Source: Pollutimonas sp963706785 (lineage in GTDB: Bacteria; Pseudomonadota; Gammaproteobacteria; Burkholderiales; Burkholderiaceae_B). From it: a stretch of DNA of 64,000 bases. How positions within the stretch are numbered: the stretch's first letter is position 1; every line of letters starts with the position of its first letter. Positions 61,590 to 64,000 of this stretch are shown here, one piece after another. The stretch is from assembly GCA_963706785.1 (NCBI GenBank), contig CAVPNJ010000008.1, positions 1 to 64,000 on the forward strand, read 5' to 3'. The position numbers and the translations under genes were made by a program. The notes under the pieces are model-generated. The model did not search any database. It saw only the letters and a list, made by a program, of their open reading frames with translations, and had not been told where the DNA came from.

Positions 61590-62240
61590 TTAGCCGATCG
61601 GATGCGCTTCAAGCCACGGATGACGCGCAAGTCGCTGGGCCTCGAAAGTGCGGATAGCATCCGCTTTTTGCAAGGTCAACGCGATTTCGTCCAGGCCGTT
61701 AATAAGACAATGCTTGCGAAATGGTTCGATGTCAAAGGCCAATTCCCGATCGTCCTGCGTTATTACAACCTGACGCTCAAGGTCGATACGCAATTTATAG
61801 CCAACAAACGCTTTCACCTCGTCAAATAGTCGAGCGATTTGCAATTCGGGCAAAATAATTGGCAACAAGCCATTTTTGAAGCTGTTGTTGAAAAAAATAT
61901 CGGCGTAAGACGGCGCGATTATGGCTCGAAATCCGTACTGGGACAGAGCCCAGGGAGCATGTTCACGGCTTGATCCGCAGCCAAAATTCTTGCGGGCCAG
62001 CAGAATGGACGCCCCTTGATAACGGGATTGGTTCAGGATGAAGTCAGGATTCAGCGGCCGTTTGCTGTTGTCCATTCCAGGCTCGCCATGATCCAGGTAA
62101 CGCAACTCGTCGAATAGGTTGTCGCCAAAGCCAGTACGTTTGATGGACTTAAGAAACTGCTTGGGAATAATCAGGTCGGTATCGACGTTTTCGCGATCCA
62201 GCGGCGCTACCAGGCCATGATGTGTGGTAAATGCTTGCAT
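61590..62240 (-). CDS. leuD: 3-isopropylmalate dehydratase small subunit
   Basis: A 216-residue swivel-domain subunit. GLVAPLDRENVDTDLIIPKQ, ILLARKNFGCGSSREHAPWA and IIAPSYADIFFNNSFKNGLL are diagnostic. It lies nine bases behind leuC; the small lipoprotein often found between the two in Bordetella relatives is absent. Confidence 0.96.
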   Translation of the reverse strand: MQAFTTHHGLVAPLDRENVDTDLIIPKQFLKSIKRTGFGDNLFDELRYLDHGEPGMDNSKRPLNPDFILNQSRYQGASILLARKNFGCGSSREHAPWALSQYGFRAIIAPSYADIFFNNSFKNGLLPIILPELQIARLFDEVKAFVGYKLRIDLERQVVITQDDRELAFDIEPFRKHCLINGLDEIALTLQKADAIRTFEAQRLARHPWLEAHPIG

Positions 62241-62249
62241 GATGGCTTC

Positions 62250-63653
62250 CTATCGAAAAGATCGTACATCAACAAAATGGCCGGCAATCGCTGCCGCTGC
62301 TGCCATCGCCGGACTGACAAGATGAGTACGCCCCCCCTGCCCCTGCCGGCCTTCGAAGTTTCGGTTGGACGTCGAAGCACAGCGTTCGCCTGGTTCAAGC
62401 CTATCAGCATTCATGGCCAAACACATCGAACAACCTGGCTCGCGCCATTCAAAACCCGCGTCAAGGAATATCTTATGCAACCCTTCTTGCTCGGCTTGCA
62501 GCTTTACCAGACCGGATCCGGGTACCACCATTGCCTGCTTCACTGACGACGCGACGCGCTTGCCCCGGGCGACGCTGGCCGCGGCCCGCAAATCTTCAAT
62601 GCGAGCGTTAGTACAGGAACCAATAAATATGCGATCAACGGCGATATCGACAAGCGGTGTATTGGGCTTCAGGCCCATATACTTCAATGCACGCTCCATG
62701 CCGCTGCGGCGTACATCGTCTTTTTCCTTATCAGGATCGGGCACGCGCGAATCAACTGATAGAACCATTTCGGGCGAAGTACCCCACGTAACCTGTGGCA
62801 TGACTTCCTTGGCATTGATTTCGACGACACGGTCAAATTTTGCTCCGTCGTCGGAATGCAGAGTACGCCAATATTGGACAGCTTGATCCCATAAAGCGCC
62901 GACTGGCGAATACGGACGGCCACGGAAATAATCAATCGTTTTCTGGTCGACTGCCACCATGCCCGAACGGGCGCCCGCTTCGATGGCCATATTGCATACC
63001 GTCATGCGGCCCTCGACAGATAGAGCACGCACCGTGCTGCCGCCGAATTCTATGGCGTAGCCCGTGCCGCCAGCAGTACCAATCTTGCCGATGATGAACA
63101 GGACCAGGTCTTTGGCAGTGCAACCGAAGGGCAGTTCGCCTTCGACTTTGATCAGCATGCTCTTATTCTTTTTCATGAGCAGTGTCTGCGTAGCTAAAAC
63201 GTGCTCGACTTCAGATGTGCCGATCCCGAACGCCAGCGTGCCAAGGGCGCCATGAGTGCTGGTATGGGAATCGCCGCAGACAACGGTCATGCCAGGCAAG
63301 GTAGCGCCTTGCTCCGGCCCGATAATATGCACAATACCCTGGCGCCGATCGTTCATGCGAAATTCAGTGATGCCGTATTTTTCGCAGTTTTCATCAAGGG
63401 TGTCGACCTGTAGCCGCGAGACGGGATCGGTGATGCCCTGCGCGCGATCGGTTGTGGGCACGTTATGATCGGCCACCGCAAGATTGGCGCTGATACGCCA
63501 AGGCTTTCGATCGGCCAGCTTCAAGCCTTCGAAGGCCTGTGGGCTGGTAACTTCATGCACCAGATGGCGATCGATATACAGTAAACAGGTGCCGTCGGAC
63601 TCTTGATGCACTACATGCGCATCCCAGAGTTTGTCGTACAAGGTTTGTGCCAT
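62250..63653 (-). CDS. leuC: 3-isopropylmalate dehydratase large subunit
   Basis: A 467-residue aconitase-family subunit. The [4Fe-4S] ligands are in FIGSCTNARIEDLRAAASVA and REPGCSMCLAMNADRLEPGE; TVVCGDSHTSTHGALGTLAF is the other signature. It depends on the Fe-S machinery encoded at 19-25 kb. It is the first gene of leuC-leuD-leuB in this window. Confidence 0.97.
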   Translation of the reverse strand: MAQTLYDKLWDAHVVHQESDGTCLLYIDRHLVHEVTSPQAFEGLKLADRKPWRISANLAVADHNVPTTDRAQGITDPVSRLQVDTLDENCEKYGITEFRMNDRRQGIVHIIGPEQGATLPGMTVVCGDSHTSTHGALGTLAFGIGTSEVEHVLATQTLLMKKNKSMLIKVEGELPFGCTAKDLVLFIIGKIGTAGGTGYAIEFGGSTVRALSVEGRMTVCNMAIEAGARSGMVAVDQKTIDYFRGRPYSPVGALWDQAVQYWRTLHSDDGAKFDRVVEINAKEVMPQVTWGTSPEMVLSVDSRVPDPDKEKDDVRRSGMERALKYMGLKPNTPLVDIAVDRIFIGSCTNARIEDLRAAASVARGKRVASSVKQAMVVPGSGLVKLQAEQEGLHKIFLDAGFEWREPGCSMCLAMNADRLEPGERCASTSNRNFEGRQGQGGRTHLVSPAMAAAAAIAGHFVDVRSFR

Positions 63654-63694
63654 GACATTGCTCTTTGAAATAGGAAAAAAAGAAGCTCTGTCTA

Positions 63695-63722
63695 ATTATG
63701 CCACTGTATAAACCTGGTACAA
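63695..63722 (-). promoter_or_regulatory. Probable leuC promoter
   Basis: On the minus strand -35 TTGTAC (63717-63722) and -10 CATAAT (63695-63700) are separated by 16 bp, about 45 bases before the leuC start. TAGGA lies in the leader. Confidence 0.5.
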
Positions 63723-63726
63723 GACT

Positions 63727-63750
63727 AGTGCCTATACTAGTACAGGCACT
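63727..63750. terminator. Hairpin between the M48 peptidase gene and leuC
   Basis: AGTGCCT and AGGCACT pair across a ten-base loop that is itself palindromic (TACTAGTA). It lies 15 bases behind the peptidase stop. No T-run follows, so termination is only likely. Confidence 0.45.
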
Positions 63751-63764
63751 GCTACCCGCGCGAC

Positions 63765-64000
63765 TTACTTACTGCCTGACGCCTGCTGATACAAAGGCAT
63801 CACCTTGTTGGCCGCCGCGGTCAAATCGGCCGATCGGCTTGATGGCGACGGGTGTGTAGATAGAAATTCCGGTTGCCCGCCACCAGAGCTTAGCGACCCC
63901 ATTTTTTGCCACAATGTTACGGCTGCGCGAGGATCATAACCGGCGCGTGCAGCCAATTCGACCCCGATGCGGTCTGCCTCGGCCTCGTGCGTGCGGCTAT
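63765..64000 (-). CDS. M48-family metallopeptidase, C-terminal part
   Basis: The gene enters from the right edge; only the last 77 codons are present. SRTHEAEADRIGVELAARAG is the block behind the zinc site of the M48 family, with the third zinc-ligand Glu in EAEAD. GYDPRAAVTLWQKMGS and FLSTHPSPSSRSADL with its conserved HP follow. The HExxH motif lies outside the window. The likely role is quality control of membrane or periplasmic proteins (LoiP/BepA type). Confidence 0.85.
   Translation of the reverse strand, partial: SRTHEAEADRIGVELAARAGYDPRAAVTLWQKMGSLSSGGGQPEFLSTHPSPSSRSADLTAAANKVMPLYQQASGSK

Overview
The window is a stretch of bacterial chromosome of moderate base composition. Gene content and protein style point to a betaproteobacterium of the Alcaligenaceae (Bordetella, Pusillimonas and Advenella relatives). 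The supporting marks are a Bug-family solute-binding protein, the leuC-leuD-leuB-asd-fimV-truA order, the ubiK/comM/glnK-amtB neighbourhood, the gshB-EIIA-HPr-EI cluster, and an rRNA leader with a canonical boxA. I cannot name the genus. No insertion sequence, prophage, integrase or CRISPR array was seen.

Layout. 1-360 is the upstream leader of an rRNA operon whose 16S gene lies left of the window and is read leftwards. 1.1-12.8 kb holds housekeeping and transport genes: a thioesterase, YedI and BrkB membrane proteins, an MFS carrier, a PbpG-like peptidase, an NRDE protein, an esterase, YqeY, a lipoprotein, an Old Yellow Enzyme and a Ktr/Trk potassium system, followed by tRNA-Pro(GGG). 14.3-18.6 kb is a compact curli locus: csgE, csgF, csgG, one curlin, a CsgH-like chaperone and a CsgD-like regulator. 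18.7-27.3 kb holds osmC, a Suf Fe-S operon (rrf2-sufB-C-D-S-U-T) and an Atm1-type ABC exporter. 27.5-31.3 kb is a LysR-controlled catabolic unit (AtuA, its small partner domain and a Bug binding protein). 31.4-33.0 kb is an ECF sigma/anti-sigma pair.

33.0-52.0 kb is a translation-centred stretch. The usual thrS-infC-rpmI-rplT-pheS-pheT-ihfA cluster is split by about 11 kb carrying comM, a cation exchanger, a K+ channel, a DsbA-fold isomerase, ubiK, glnK-amtB, the soluble PTS proteins and gshB. 52.3-64 kb holds tRNA-Val(GAC), trpF, a TRAP permease pair without its binding protein, truA, fimV, asd, leuB, leuD, leuC and the end of an M48 peptidase.

Two regulatory circuits can be read directly. 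A 25-bp perfect palindrome overlaps a good promoter in front of rrf2-suf. A textbook sigma-54 promoter with an NtrC-type palindrome stands in front of glnK-amtB. infC appears to use an ATC start codon, as expected for IF3 autoregulation.

The most unusual property of the sequence is about 13 reading-frame breaks packed into roughly 2.9 kb (23.4-26.3 kb), through rrf2, sufB, sufC and the ABC exporter. Protein conservation between the breaks is excellent, so sequence error is more likely than gene decay. Single breaks also occur in osmC and ptsI. The best candidate for new biology is the curli locus: one curlin whose repeats are interrupted by a Gly/Asn/His-rich insert and which ends like the nucleator CsgB, with a CsgH-like partner that has no visible export signal.
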